64,000 nucleotides of DNA from Eublepharis macularius (Eukaryota; Chordata; Lepidosauria; Squamata; Eublepharidae). The stretch covers positions 11,235,001 through 11,299,000 of the forward strand of contig NC_072800.1 in assembly GCF_028583425.1 (NCBI RefSeq). The letters run 5' to 3'. The first letter of the stretch is position 1. Each line of letters begins with the position of its first letter. Shown here piece after piece: positions 10,917 to 20,983 of the stretch. The notes under the pieces are model-generated. The model was not told the DNA's origin, ran no database searches, and saw only the letters and a program-made list of their open reading frames with translations. A program made the translations under genes and the position numbers.

Positions 10917-11410
10917 CTTCTCTCTATATAAAGACAAGTGTCCTCCTGAATGACTCATCAATGCCCAGCCCAACCCCCTGGACTGAGAAACATGAAATTT
11001 GGGGAGAACGTTCCTTTCATGATGGAAACACCCACTAAGAAGGGATTTTAAGAAATCCACCCCCTAAGGGGGTCAAAAGGGGTAAAATGTGTTTTCCCAA
11101 AGGAATATGGCTTTCCTGTGTGGCTGGCAGGCTGCTGCCTGCTTGTACCTCCGCCCACTATCAGCTCAGCCACTCTTCCCTGATTGGGCCAGCCTTTCGA
11201 GTCATTTGTATATGTGGGCTGATTGGAGCTCACAACATTCCACACCTCGTCTCTCCCCGCCTCCAACACAGTGGCCATTTGTGAATGTGTCCTGAGGTAA
11301 AATGCACTTCCCAGTCTTCCCCTCAAAGTCCACTCAGGTTGCCAATCTCCCTGTGGGGCCTGGCTTTTCCGTGTGGCTAGCAGGCTCCTGCCTGCTTGCA
11401 CCCTCCTGAG
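10917..11410 (+). mobile_element. Helitron-like non-autonomous segment (tentative)
   Basis: Starts near tctctatataaagaca and continues with atgaaatttggggagaacg, cacccactaagaagggattt and ccccctaagggggtc. This block order is seen in non-autonomous Helitrons of other animals. A roughly 40-bp segment (ggctttcctgtgtggctgg... / ggcttttccgtgtggctag...) is repeated at 11,108 and 11,360. The expected 3' hairpin with CTRR end was not identified, so the class call is tentative. Confidence 0.4.
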
Positions 11411-11447
11411 TAATATAAAACAAAAGGAAGCTCCCTTAGCAACAAAC

Positions 11448-11889
11448 TGTCAGGTCTTACCAGATAAATCCCCCAAGCACTTTGCTGTAGACACTCAGGT
11501 GTAAGAAAGTTACTTTATTAAAGAGATATATCAGTATCAAGGTACTCAGACAGGGTCATAGACAGAAGTGACACAAGGTGGGTGAGCAGTGTTATAGGGG
11601 AACGTTCCTGCCCTGGGAAAGGGAGACCGTTAAAGTTTTGGTGCAAAGGGTCCAGGCCTGGGAGAGAAGGGAACAGGGAGGAATGAGCTTATCACAGTTC
11701 TCAGGGAGGACTGGCTCCTGCCGACACTCCAAGGCCACATTCTCAAGCCGGCCAGGAAAGTGAAAGCAAAGCACTTGCAAGATAAGCAGTTAACATCCAG
11801 TAGCAACAAATTCACTTTACACATTCTCAGAGGATCAGAGCATTATGCATAGAACCAATCATGGCAGATATGCTGGGGTGTATCTGACA
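11448..11889 (-). mobile_element. LTR of an LTR retrotransposon or ERV, antisense
   Basis: Read on the minus strand, this 442-bp segment begins TGTCAGATAC and ends GTAAGACCTGACA, giving TG...CA termini with a short inverted repeat. An AATAAA signal lies about 70 bp from its 3' end (tttatt at 11,514-11,519 on the + strand). Just upstream on the minus strand is the purine run AGAGAGAGGAAG (11,890-11,901), which looks like a polypurine tract, so this may be a 3' LTR. The flanking pentamers do not match, so no TSD supports a solo LTR. The last 25 bp resemble the LTR-like end at 20,019. No gag/pol/env reading frame was recognised nearby. Confidence 0.65.
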
Positions 11890-11901
11890 CTTCCTCTCTC
11901 T

Positions 11902-13006
11902 GATTGGTCAGCTGTGGAACTCTGTGTTCTGAGGTAAAAATCAGGTAATGGAAACTGCAGACAGTTGAAGAAAGATGATACAAGATTCCTGAATAGAGAT
12001 ACCACGCTTCGCTTTATTCAAACACCTTTGTGAAGCTTGGCTACTATGCTATTATACTACAAAACCAACACACACACACAAAAACCACAAACCAAAAAAT
12101 GTTACATACCCATAAGTATTATAACTGGATTTAAAGTAGTCAAATACTGTAGCAAAGCACAGGTATCAAGCTAGTCTGTAAGTAAACCAAAACCTACACG
12201 TGGATCTGTGTGTGTAGGCCCCTGCGCAGAGATCATTACCTTCAATGTATGGAGGTCAGGCATGATCCCAATTCCCCACCCAGAATGCCCATAAATCCTC
12301 TTGACAAATAATCATATATTATTTGGAACAGTGCATTATGCACCTCCTGCACTAAGCCATTGTAAATTATGCCACATTAGCGCATACATTTGTTATATAA
12401 TACAAAACCAAGAGTCGAGTGGCACCTTAAAGACTGGCAAAATTTAAGGTGTCATGGGACTCCTGTTTTACTGTCTTGCCTCTGGAAAACCTGGTTATTC
12501 ATTTGGAATAATATATTTGTAATAATGAATAAACTTGTGCTTCTTGGGCAAATTGATTTAAGATCATTGTTATTATTGATTTATTGATCATTATTATTGT
12601 GCCCTTTTTTAGGGTCACACAGTTGTCCTTGCAAATATTTCTGAATCTTGTATAATTAAGCAGTTGGTATAACCCTGACAACTTGACACTCTGGCAGAGT
12701 TCAGACAGCACCATCAATCAGTTCTAGTCTGTGAGAGGTAAGGATCAAACCCTGGTCCGCCTGCTTCTTGCCTCCTCTCCGCATTCTAGCAGGGCGGACA
12801 TCTTCCATATACTGCTGTCTTGCTGGCCAGGTGGCAGAAGTAGTAGTAGTGTTACTGGATGAACGGTGCTTTGTGAGTTCTAATGTCACAGTAAACCACA
12901 ATAAGGCATCACAATTAACTGGCGTTTGATCCAACCCTGCTTTGTAAACCACAGTTCGTCATGATGAGCATTGAATGGCTCTTTTGTAGCCTGGAGGCGA
13001 GACTCA
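11902..13006. other. No gene recognised; F9 fragment at about 12,408-12,460
   Basis: AT-rich. The segment gtggcaccttaaagactgg near 12,420 matches the F9 palindromic repeat. An unassigned segment at about 12,690-12,965 contains aaccacaataaggcatcac and may be a diverged repeat. No exon is supported. Confidence 0.4.
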
Positions 13007-13124
13007 GGGCCAAGCTACAAGTGACAAATGACACTTGAATGGCAAGTGTATTTCTCCCTGTTCACTTGTCCTCCACTCAATCCACTTGCCAGGCAAGTGT
13101 CTTTCGTCATGTGTAGCTTGGCCC
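13007..13124. mobile_element. TNA-TSD MITE (family F2), 118 bp
   Basis: Terminal inverted repeats gggccaagctacaagtgac and gtgtagcttggccc are flanked by TCA at 13,004-13,006 and 13,125-13,127. The interior is also partly palindromic. Other F2 copies have TTA or TGA duplications, so the target appears to be TNA. This and the GGG...CCC ends fit PIF/Harbinger-type elements (inference). Confidence 0.75.
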
Positions 13125-13129
13125 TCAGA

Positions 13130-13281
13130 GTCTCTCTACATGTGACATCTTTGGGGATGGTGAAGATGAAATTAACAAACCCTCTGAGGAGCAATCTCCG
13201 CTGGTTCTTTCTTTTTAAACTACATTTCCTGGCTTACCCTACACTTGCGTGTCCCATGTAAGATGTCTCATGTAGAAAGAC
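13130..13281. mobile_element. TNA-type MITE, gtctctctac subfamily (F2e)
   Basis: Begins gtctctctacatgtgacatc and ends with the approximate complement gatgtctcatgtagaaagac. It contains the aaccctctgaggagcaatct and ctttttaaactac blocks shared with the copies at 24,599 and 16,025. It lies 5 bp from the preceding F2 element. Confidence 0.65.
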
Positions 13282-13374
13282 TCTCGGAACTAGGGTAGAA
13301 TTGTAGGTAACAGCTGGAGGTGGTGAGTCCCTGCTCCAAATCCTGCCTTTGCCATCTGTAACCACCCGTCTCAT

Positions 13375-13557
13375 TTTTATTCCACCCTTCCTCCATGGTG
13401 CTGCACCATTTTTTTCTTTCCTGTTTTATCCTCTCAACAACCCTTTAAGGTAGGTTAGACTGAGAGTCACCTAGCCAGCTAAATGGAGTTTTGAACCCAA
13501 GCCTCCCAGATCCTAGTGCAACACTCTGAGCACTACACCCCACTGGCCCTTGAATTC
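13375..13557 (-). repeat. Sauria-type SINE, reverse orientation
   Basis: Read on the + strand: cattttttctttcc tail region, ctctcaacaaccctttaagg, taggttagactgagag, gttttgaacccaagcctccc (B-box complement), tcctagtgcaacactctgag and cactacaccccactggcc (A-box complement). Confidence 0.8.
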
Positions 13558-13962
13558 AGCGCCTGTCCCCAGGCTACTTAATCATCCTCAGCACCCTGTT
13601 TGCACTGCTGGAACAATAATACTGGCCTCCATTATGGGGTGGTTGCATTTCTTCCTACATTAGCTTCACTCATCTCAACAGGGCCTTCTGCAGGGGCCCT
13701 TGCCTCTGCAAATGGGCAAAACCAGCAACACGTGAAATCGCTGTTGGCCCCACTTTTTTGGAATGGCCTGCCTGGGGAGGTCAGGAAGGCTCTCACTTTC
13801 TGCATACTATGCAAAACTGAATAATTCATGAGGTCTTTTTTACACAGGTAGGCCAGTTGTACAGTATCAAAATGGTACAGAGAGATACTTGGAAAAGACA
13901 CAGGGACTGCAGACTATATTACTGTGTACTCGTTGCTGTAACCTATTGCATTGTTTATGAGA

Positions 13963-14380
13963 TGTTCCCAGGAACCCACCAGTGGTGGACAAACTCCTGG
14001 AGATTTGCCCCCTTGCCCACCAATCCACCAGCGATGAATGGTAGGTGGCAAGCCCCCGGAGGTCATCCACCACTAGCAGGCCACTGCACGAACATGCGTG
14101 GGGTTCCCACGCGTGCTCCCAGGGGGTGCAATGACATCACTTTGCATTGGCTGTGGGAGTGCTCCCCCACTTCATTTGGGGCTGATTTTGGCCTCACACG
14201 AAGTGCAAGAGCTCTACTGTGGCCAGCATGACGGTCACTTCCAGGAGTGATGTCATTGCACAGGTGCTGGAGTGCACGCACCCTTTGCACACATGTGAGG
14301 ACTACCAGCATGAGGTAAGTGTGAGGTCCCCACACACACACACACACACACTGGGAGGGTATAGGGACCTGGCAGCCCTA
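13963..14380. repeat. F4 repeat, copy 2
   Basis: Carries tggacaaactcctggagatt, cccaccaatccaccag, gcaatgacatcac, cacttccaggagtgatgtca and a terminal gacctggcagcccta. A (CA)n tract lies at 14,331-14,350. Confidence 0.6.
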
Positions 14381-14404
14381 GTTCCAGCCGTAATTCATAT
14401 TATC

Positions 14405-14480
14405 TTACACTATGCAATCAATCTGCCTTGAGTCTCACTGAGAAAGTCGAACTATAAATGACACAGAAAAATAAATAAAA
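14405..14480 (+). repeat. SINE/LINE 3' tail
   Basis: The sequence ctgccttgagtctcactgag, gaactataaatgac and a short A/T-rich run match the tail also seen at 31,600-31,668 and 43,870-43,937. Confidence 0.55.
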
Positions 14481-14625
14481 TATGTACTTCCTTTATGGAA
14501 ATTGCGGACACAAAACTGGGAAGTGGGGGTGGCGGCCCCTGATTTCCACGGCTTAAAAGGGGCCTAGCCACAACTGTGGAACACAAAGAGATCAACAAGT
14601 ATTTGCCATGATACCTTAGCACTGA

Positions 14626-14995
14626 GAGGCAAACTACACGATACGATCGACACGCGCCCGAGCAAGTGTCGAAAAACTCACCTTCACGTGTCTTGCAGTC
14701 CTGGTATGGTCACGCATGCTTGACTGGGCACGCGTCCACAGACCCCTGTTCGATGTGTGGCTGCTGCGGCAAGTGCGTGGTTGGGAGGAACGGTTCAAGC
14801 ATGCGCAAACTGGTGGGGCATGATGGGATGCAATTCGCGACTCCTGGCATAGCGCAGAGGAAACCCGTGCACACGCGGACACGGGGTCTGGCACAGTCTG
14901 GCAGTGCGGGCAAGTGTGCAAAAGAAACACGCAGCGACACGTGTAAGTCCATTCGCGTGCCGTTCACGTGCCGTTTGTCTTGTGTAGTTTGCCTC
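14626..14995. mobile_element. Palindromic MITE with gaggcaaactacac ends (F2d)
   Basis: Begins gaggcaaactacacgatacg and ends with the complement gtgtagtttgcctc. The flanking trinucleotides are TGA on the left and TTA on the right, so a TNA TSD has one mismatch. The inner arms repeat cacgcg- and cacgtg-rich motifs in inverted order. The interior is CpG-rich, suggesting a fairly recent insertion. The 177-codon open frame here (14,666-15,199) is an accident of the GC-rich palindrome. Confidence 0.7.
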
Positions 14996-15000
14996 TTACT

Positions 15001-16024
15001 TCATTTATATCTTCTCCTTTCTCGCCAATGGGAACCCAAAGAGGCTTACGCTGTTTTCCTTTCTGGAACATCCAGGTTTAGAAGGAATAGACCTTTGCAT
15101 ACTGTTTGTTGGGAAGCTGTCAAAGGAGGAGGCTTGTTCCTTCTGTGCCCCGCTTGTGAGCTTTCTGAAAACATGCGGCTGGAGGAACGAGGGTGCTAGG
15201 TTGGATGGGCTCGTGTCTGATACACAGGAACGGTTCTAATAAATACATGGTGTCATGTGCAAAGTGTTTTGAACTCTCTGAAAATGCTAAATGTTCTTTA
15301 TTGTGTTTAATATTAAGATTGCAAGTATGTTCTTTAACAAGGGACCTAGCAGTTGATTTCTGCTTATGGAACGAGGAACCCAGCACAAAGTACTTTAGCC
15401 ACTAAAGAAAATGTATGCAGTTGGTTCGTTCGAGCGAGCAGGCGCACAAGTTAAATCTTAGCTGATGAGAACATACTTTTGGGACTGGGGAAAAAAGTGA
15501 CAGGAAAATTAGCCTGGCAACGGGGCCAGAGCCTTGATAGAGAGATGATGTTTATTACTCCAAGGAGCTTTTGTGTGGGAGTTCTTCTGAACATTTGTTC
15601 CGCCTTCCTCTGCTGTCTCTCAGGGACACAAAACTTTGAATTGTTGGGTTGGTGCCCATGGGAACCGCAGCGGTGGCCATGCCCTGAAAAAGACAGCCGG
15701 CAGCCTTAACCTGTTGCCAATTATTGCTGGATCCTTGCTTGCAGATGCCCAGATTAAATCTAGTAATGTGCAAGGAGAGCTCTGAAATTCAATCTGTGTA
15801 ATAGATCGAGCTTTAATACACTCCGACAACTGGCTTTTTGAGGAGCTTTAAGAGGTTTGAAGCTTTACAGCCAGAAATGAATTTAAATTTTTGTATGAAA
15901 AGATGAGGATTAACTAAAGAAGGGCTTAGCACTTTGGTCCATGAGAGGCAGGGTGAGCAAACAGAAGCCTGGCTTTTTCACCTGATGTCAGGGTAGGAAG
16001 CAGAAGTCGGGAGTTTCACTATAG
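15001..16024. other. No gene; possible constrained non-coding DNA at about 15,730-15,910
   Basis: No coding exon is supported. The stretch around ttaatacactccgacaactg and gaatttaaatttttgtatg is AT-rich, repeat-free and has little CpG-type decay. This is compatible with a conserved non-coding element but cannot be established from one sequence. Confidence 0.35.
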
Positions 16025-16255
16025 GAGGCATCTGGCACAGGAAGAACACATGTTGGGAGATGCGATGTTCGTCAGGAAAGGTAGTTTAAAAAGACAGAGC
16101 TGGCGGCAGGGCAAAGGCTTGTCTATACACTGGAGCTGTGGAGGGGCTGTGAAATGCCAGAAGGGAAACTTCAGCCCATTATAACCTCTCCAGTTCCAGC
16201 CCATTTCCATTCCTCGCTGTTGCGATTCCGCACAGTTTTAGACTGGAGAGGCTCC
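16025..16255. mobile_element. Degenerate F2e MITE fragment
   Basis: Shares gatgttcgtcaggaaaggta, gtttaaaaagacagagctgg and cagcccattataacctctcc with the F2e copy at 24,599-25,026, in inverted relation. The termini are eroded. Confidence 0.55.
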
Positions 16256-16313
16256 AGCCCTTGGTGTCTAATTGGATAAGACAAATTGTATGCCTTTACC
16301 TAGGAATAAGCCC

Positions 16314-16534
16314 TGACCTGGATAGCCCAGGTGAGCCTGATCTCGTCAGATCTCAGAAGCTAAGCAGGGCCAGCCTTGGTTAGTACTTGGATGGGAGACC
16401 TCCAACAAAAACCAGGGTGGCAGAGCCAGGCAATGGCAAACCACCTCTGTTAGTCTCTTGCCATGATAACCAGGGGGTCACCAGGGGCCACCAAAAGTCA
16501 GCTATAACTTCAGGGCACTCTCCAGCACCGCCAT
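16314..16534 (+). repeat. 5S-rRNA-derived SINE with target-site duplication
   Basis: The head matches the 3' two-thirds of vertebrate 5S rRNA, including the internal promoter region: cctgatctcgtcagatctca, gaagctaagcagggccagcc and gttagtacttggatgggag. The body then reads ggcaatggcaaaccacctct and gttagtctcttgccatgata. The insertion is flanked by ctaggaataagccc (16,300-16,313) and ctaggaataaagccc (16,535-16,549), a 14-15 bp TSD with one indel. It splits an older repeat (tttacctaggaataagccc / ggacttactcctgaataaac). It is not a functional 5S gene: the 5' end and terminator are absent. Confidence 0.82.
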
Positions 16535-16590
16535 CTAGGAATAAAGCCCCTGGAGCTGGACTTACTCCTGAATAAACATAGGAATAGACA

Positions 16591-16945
16591 GTCACGTGGT
16601 TACAATAATGATCACTGCGTAGATTGAGGGTCCACAAAAATAGACAGCTTCAGTAAGATATCCAAGATATCCAAAAGTACTGCTGACTGTATGGTTTTAT
16701 TTCCAAAATGATCTAATATATTTTGAGCTCAACAACTGTTTTTCTCAAGAGTAATTTCCCCCCTTTTCATCTTTTTTGAGGAACAGCACATTTTGCCTAC
16801 TTTCTGTCAGGGAGGAGGGGGGAACTATTAAACTATGATTCTTATTCAGATTTTAATAGATTCACGCCTCCTAAGGTTTAAGGATCCAAACAATAGAAAT
16901 ATGAGTCAATTTCCAGATGAGGCCCTGAAATTTGGGAGATGTTGA
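16591..16945. other. No feature recognised
   Basis: AT-rich sequence with no supported gene or repeat. Confidence 0.4.
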
Positions 16946-16950
16946 GATGG

Positions 16951-17323
16951 GGTTGCCAGATGGGGTCCAGAATAATACCAGACCCCACGGACAGGGGGGC
17001 ACTCGCCTTTTTTCTAACATATGCCCCCTGTATGATGATGTCACTACCAGAAGTGACATCATTGCACAGACCCCACCTCCAGGCACCTGGCCTGGCTAGT
17101 CACTCTTGGGCAGTGCAGCACTGCCACAGGAGCCTGCGTGTCTGGCTCAGTCTCGCTGGCCACTTCCCTGAGCTGGTGGCAGCACCCCACAGTCGCAAGA
17201 GGCCAGCTGGGTGACGGAGCTGCCAGGGGGAGAGGGGAGGTGTCTCATATTTGGGGAACGTTTCCCACGGACAGCCCCCCAAATACCAGACTGTCCAGGT
17301 GAAAACTGGACACTTGGCAACCC
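16951..17323. repeat. F4 repeat, copy 3
   Basis: Begins ggttgccagatggggtcc and ends cacttggcaacccta. It includes the palindrome atgatgtcactaccagaagt followed by gacatcatt. Confidence 0.65.
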
Positions 17324-17325
17324 TA

Positions 17326-18083
17326 TGCTGTGGTTCTAGTAGCTGGGAGCCTAGCACTATGCACAAATATTATGAATGGATGTTGGGAAAATTTTATCAG
17401 ATCATGATACCAGTGCTGTAATGAATGCTGGGGTTCGAATGCTCTAACCCCAGATAATTTTTCTCTTTTATATATTCTATTTCTTTATTCTCTCCTTTTC
17501 ACAGCAACATGGGGAAGGATGAGGAGGATACAGGTAATAAAGAGTATTTGTACACCAATAGGGTGTCGCACCCACTTTGATGGTTGACGAGTAAATTATT
17601 TTATTGGTAGACAAATGCACAGTTATTGTTCGTTATTGTATGCATTTCTATTGTTAGAATTTGCTTTTGCAAAATGTTTTGCATTGCATAGTAACAAGGT
17701 TGGAGAAAAAATGTATTTGTGATATAACTGAAGGCTTGACTGTGCATGGACAATAACTTGCAGGCTGAGAACAGTTTGCTTGGTATCTAGTGAAACGTTT
17801 TCATTAAACAGATGCCTTTTAAATAATGGACTGGCAACTTGACGTTGCCACTGTGGTATTTCAGCACATGCTTTATTTTGTATCTCACTCTGAAGCCATG
17901 GAAGAGAAAAATGAAGTCTCTGTGTAAATGACTGTGATTTCCCTCCCCTTCTTCAGGCTGGATGGATGACGGCATTTTTTCTGGCCTACCCATTGCTCAG
18001 TCTGATTATTCCCTGCCCCTATGAGGCCTTTCAAATGGTGTTCTAGATGCCTGGGCTGATGTCAGATAGGCTTTCAGCATATC
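17326..18083. other. No gene recognised
   Basis: AT-rich unique sequence. Short frames have no coding signals. Confidence 0.4.
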
Positions 18084-18934
18084 TGTCATGTATCATATGT
18101 ATTTTGTTTCAGTGCCTCTGAGTGAGTGCAGAGAGCATCAGAACTGTGTAGGCCTGTTGCTAATGGCTTATCTCCCAAGCAAGGTGTTTTGGTTACGAGT
18201 TCCTGCAGAAGCCTGGGAATGTGACCTTGGATCCACTACAGAGACTGAACTGAGCTCTGTCTGGGGTCTGAGGCCCAGCCCCAGGACTTGCCAGGAGGAG
18301 GGGACGGGAGGCAGCCAGGAGACAGCTACCAAGCCACCTCGATGGACACCCAGGGCCAGAGCCCACCAGCACCAGAGGAAGGGAGAGAAGCACCCAAGCC
18401 TCAGAGGGTTAGACGGGGCAGGTAGAAACCAGCTAGCCCCACCCTCGGCTGAGAGGCTGGGAACCCAGGCAGGGGGAATGAGGACAACCAGGAGGGGCTC
18501 AGACCAGAGGGAGCAGCAGGAAGCAGGAACAGCCAGCCAGCAGCAAGCCAGCCAGCCACCCTACCGGCAGTAGAGGAATGGCAGCGCAGGACCATGCCCC
18601 AACCTGCAGGCAGGCTAGAAGGGATCAGCCAGAACTAGGTGGGGCTGAGAGCAAAGTAGCCACAGGTAGGGCTGTCTGAGGCAATTGGTAGAGAAAGCCC
18701 GGCAGGCAGCAAAGGAGGTGCAGGTGTGACTGCCTAAGGCAGCCAGCAAAGCAACCACAGGTGTGGCTGCCTAAGACAGCCAGGGCTGTGGCTAGGGTGC
18801 TGGGGCCATGGCTGACAGTTGGAGCCAAGAATGGGTGAAGGGACATAAGGGAAGTCCATCCACGGGGCGGGGTGGGTTGTGTAGGAGTCATGATAGAGAG
18901 GTGGTGAGATAGGCGTAGGAAGTGGGAGAAGGAG
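18084..18934 (+). other. GC/purine-rich block upstream of an LTR; possible element remnant
   Basis: Contains degenerate tandem blocks such as gtgactgcctaaggcagcca and ggtgtggctgcctaagacag (about 18,660-18,800), and an open frame at 18,088-18,573 of low complexity (Arg/Gln/Pro-rich). It ends in the purine-rich aggaagtgggagaaggag immediately before the LTR, which could be a polypurine tract. No gag or pol motif was found, so it is left unassigned. Confidence 0.35.
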
Positions 18935-19437
18935 TGTCATGACTGTGTACAGCCCTGCCATGATTGTTACGTCCCTGAGGCCACAGTGTATTGAATGTCT
19001 AATGCTAACCTGCTGTATTCTCTCCTTAGCCATGTTCTTTCCATGTTATAACTGTTATTCCTCCAGACAGGATGGGCCCCTGTTATCTCACAGAACTATG
19101 CATCTCCGAGCTAGAGATGACCTTAGAGACTCCAGGTGCCTCCATTTGTTACTGTGCCCAGATGCTGGGAATCTAGTATTGTGTACTCACTGTTTAGCCA
19201 TAACTATAATGGGCTCTCACAGAACCAGTGTAACCCTGCGCACCAAAACGTAACCATTGCTGGAGTGCAGGAAAACTCAAGTATAACATTGACCTTTGGT
19301 TTTGAATTGTCACTTCTACCAAGCTCCATGATGGAGTTCAGACCTGAACTGTAAAATCCTGAATAAAGCCTTTTCTATTGGAACCAATGTGCGTTCACTG
19401 GAGAGGGACTGAGGGATCTGCCTGCCAGGAACTGACA
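18935..19437 (+). mobile_element. LTR (solo or 3' LTR), 503 bp
   Basis: Begins TGTCATGACTG and ends GGAACTGACA, an LTR-like TG...CA with TGTCA/TGACA inverted ends. A polyadenylation signal AATAAA lies at 19,362-19,367, 70 bp before the end, the usual R-region position. The pentamer AGGAG flanks both sides (18,930-18,934 and 19,438-19,442), fitting a 5-bp TSD of a solo LTR. However, the upstream purine run could instead be a polypurine tract. No internal viral genes are recognised. Exact family unknown. Confidence 0.65.
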
Positions 19438-19442
19438 AGGAG

Positions 19443-19879
19443 GATGGTGTGAACTGTGTAGGAACATGATGGAGTTTGGTAGAGAGCGAGAGGAGCTGGA
19501 AGGAGGAAGAGCGTGGAAGATAGAAGAGAGGAGGAAGATCGAGCCTGGAGGAGACAAGGAGGCCAAAGGCTTTGGAAGACAGGAAGTAAGAGCTGCCGGG
19601 GAGCCAGGACTCCATCAGGTTGAGCAGGCCTGTGAGTGGACTGAGAGGGAGCGAGGGCGATGTATACCCCCCTCCTTCCACAGAGCAAGAACCTGCATTG
19701 TCCCTGACGACCTCCCAGAGTCAAGATCGGGTGCACCAGCGCCCGGCATAGCGGCACCCAGGGCAGGACCTGACAAGCTCCTCTTCTTCCCCCTCCCTTC
19801 TTCCCAGGCGATGCATGCCAAAACTCCTAACTGCCTCTTCTTTCTGCTGGGGGTGGGGAGGAGACACTGATCTATAATG
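19443..19879. other. Purine-rich then GC-rich unassigned sequence
   Basis: An open frame at 19,466-19,870 is Glu/Arg/Gly-rich because of the purine bias. It has no domain signal and is not called a gene. Confidence 0.35.
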
Positions 19880-20019
19880 ATCTAACTTTCCCACCTTTAG
19901 TCATTTCAGTCAATCTCCTTGTTACAGCACCTTGATACTGACCTTAATAAAACATCTTTAACTCATACACTGGAGTGATGCAGTGACGTGTCTGGGGTAG
20001 TACCTGGCAAGACCTGACA
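19880..20019 (+). mobile_element. LTR-like 3' end
   Basis: Carries caccttgatactgacctta, AATAAA at 19,946-19,951 and a terminal ggcaagacctgaca. These match, in order, the 3' part of the antisense LTR at 11,448-11,889. The 5' boundary was not found, so this is a partial LTR or the end of a larger element interrupted by the LTR at 18,935. Confidence 0.45.
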
Positions 20020-20124
20020 GGTGACTTGACAGACTCGGTCATGGTCCCCCACACTAAAATCATTATTGGGGTTACAAGCTTGCTTTCTTGGAAGATACTG
20101 AGATTATCAATATGGTCTGTGCTT

Positions 20125-20500
20125 AGGGATCCCAGGTCCCCCAGTAGAGGCAGGGGATCCCCCTCCCTCACCACCACTCACCTGGCCTGCAGGGTGGGGG
20201 GAGAGGCAGGGAAACAGACCTTCTGGGACCTCTCCCCAGGCAGTGTGAGGATGTCACTTCTGGGAGTGACATTATCGTGCTGTCCCAAGAGTGCTCCAAT
20301 GTTTCACAACGGGCTGATTTGGGGCCCAAATCAGCTCTCTGCAAAGCACACGCCCTGGGCCTGCTCAATGACATCACTTCCTGGAAGTGACATCATCATT
20401 CCGCCCCAAGAGCGCATGCACGTGCGCAATGAAAGGGCGATGAAAGCGTGAGTGCTGGGTCACCCCCTACCACTGGGAGGGTAAGGGGACCTGGCAACCC
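20125..20500. repeat. F4 repeat, copy 4
   Basis: Includes cacctggcctgcagggtgg, gatgtcacttctgggagtga, aatgacatcacttcctggaa, gtgacatcatcatt and a terminal gacctggcaaccct. Two CRE/ETS-like palindromes are present. Confidence 0.65.
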
Positions 20501-20639
20501 TGTTATGTACTTGTGGTCTATGCTGTAGTTCTGTTACATCATCTTTATGATTTGATCTCAGTAGAGTGGAAGAGTTTTTATTTTGTTAGGTTATTTAAGG
20601 ATCAGGTGACACTGTGCGGTTCCAGTGTAACATGGAGGT

Positions 20640-20812
20640 TACAGTGCTGAGCTAGGGCCAGAGACACCTGAGTTCAGATTCCCACTCTGCCATGAACTTC
20701 ACTGACTCTCAGCTTAGCCTACCTCACAGGGTTCTTGGGAGGATAAAATGCAGGTGGGCAACCAAAACTCCCTGAATGAAAGGTGAGATATAATAGATTT
20801 TATACTGTGTTT
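20640..20812 (+). repeat. Sauria-type SINE
   Basis: Degraded head, then gagttcagattcccactctg (B box region), ctgactctcagcttagccta, cctcacagggttcttgggag and gataaaatgcagg. The tail has been altered. Confidence 0.7.
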
Positions 20813-20983
20813 CTTAAGAAATTAGCTGCTGTTTGCCATAAACTTCTTCTTTGGGGCAAACTTGTCAAGGTTTGCTCCAGTTTTTTGCTTGTGAACTTGA
20901 GATTTATTTTTTCTTAGCTGCTTTATTGTAATTTGTAACTTGCTGTTCACCGATACCTGCTGTAAACAGGCTTGGAAAAACAG

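Noticed and set aside
14666-15199. 177-codon + strand frame, Cys/Arg-rich
   Set aside because: It runs through a GC-rich palindromic MITE. Antisense frames are equally open and no domain is visible.
16314-16400. Possible 5S rRNA gene
   Set aside because: Only an internal part of 5S is present and it continues into a SINE body. The 5' end and T-run terminator are missing.
18088-18573. 161-codon frame, Arg/Gln/Pro-rich
   Set aside because: Low complexity, with similar open frames on the opposite strand. No gag-like motif could be recognised.
18084-20019. One large LTR from tgtcatgt to cctgaca
   Set aside because: The flanking pentamers atatc and ggtga do not match, and an independent LTR with its own termini lies inside.
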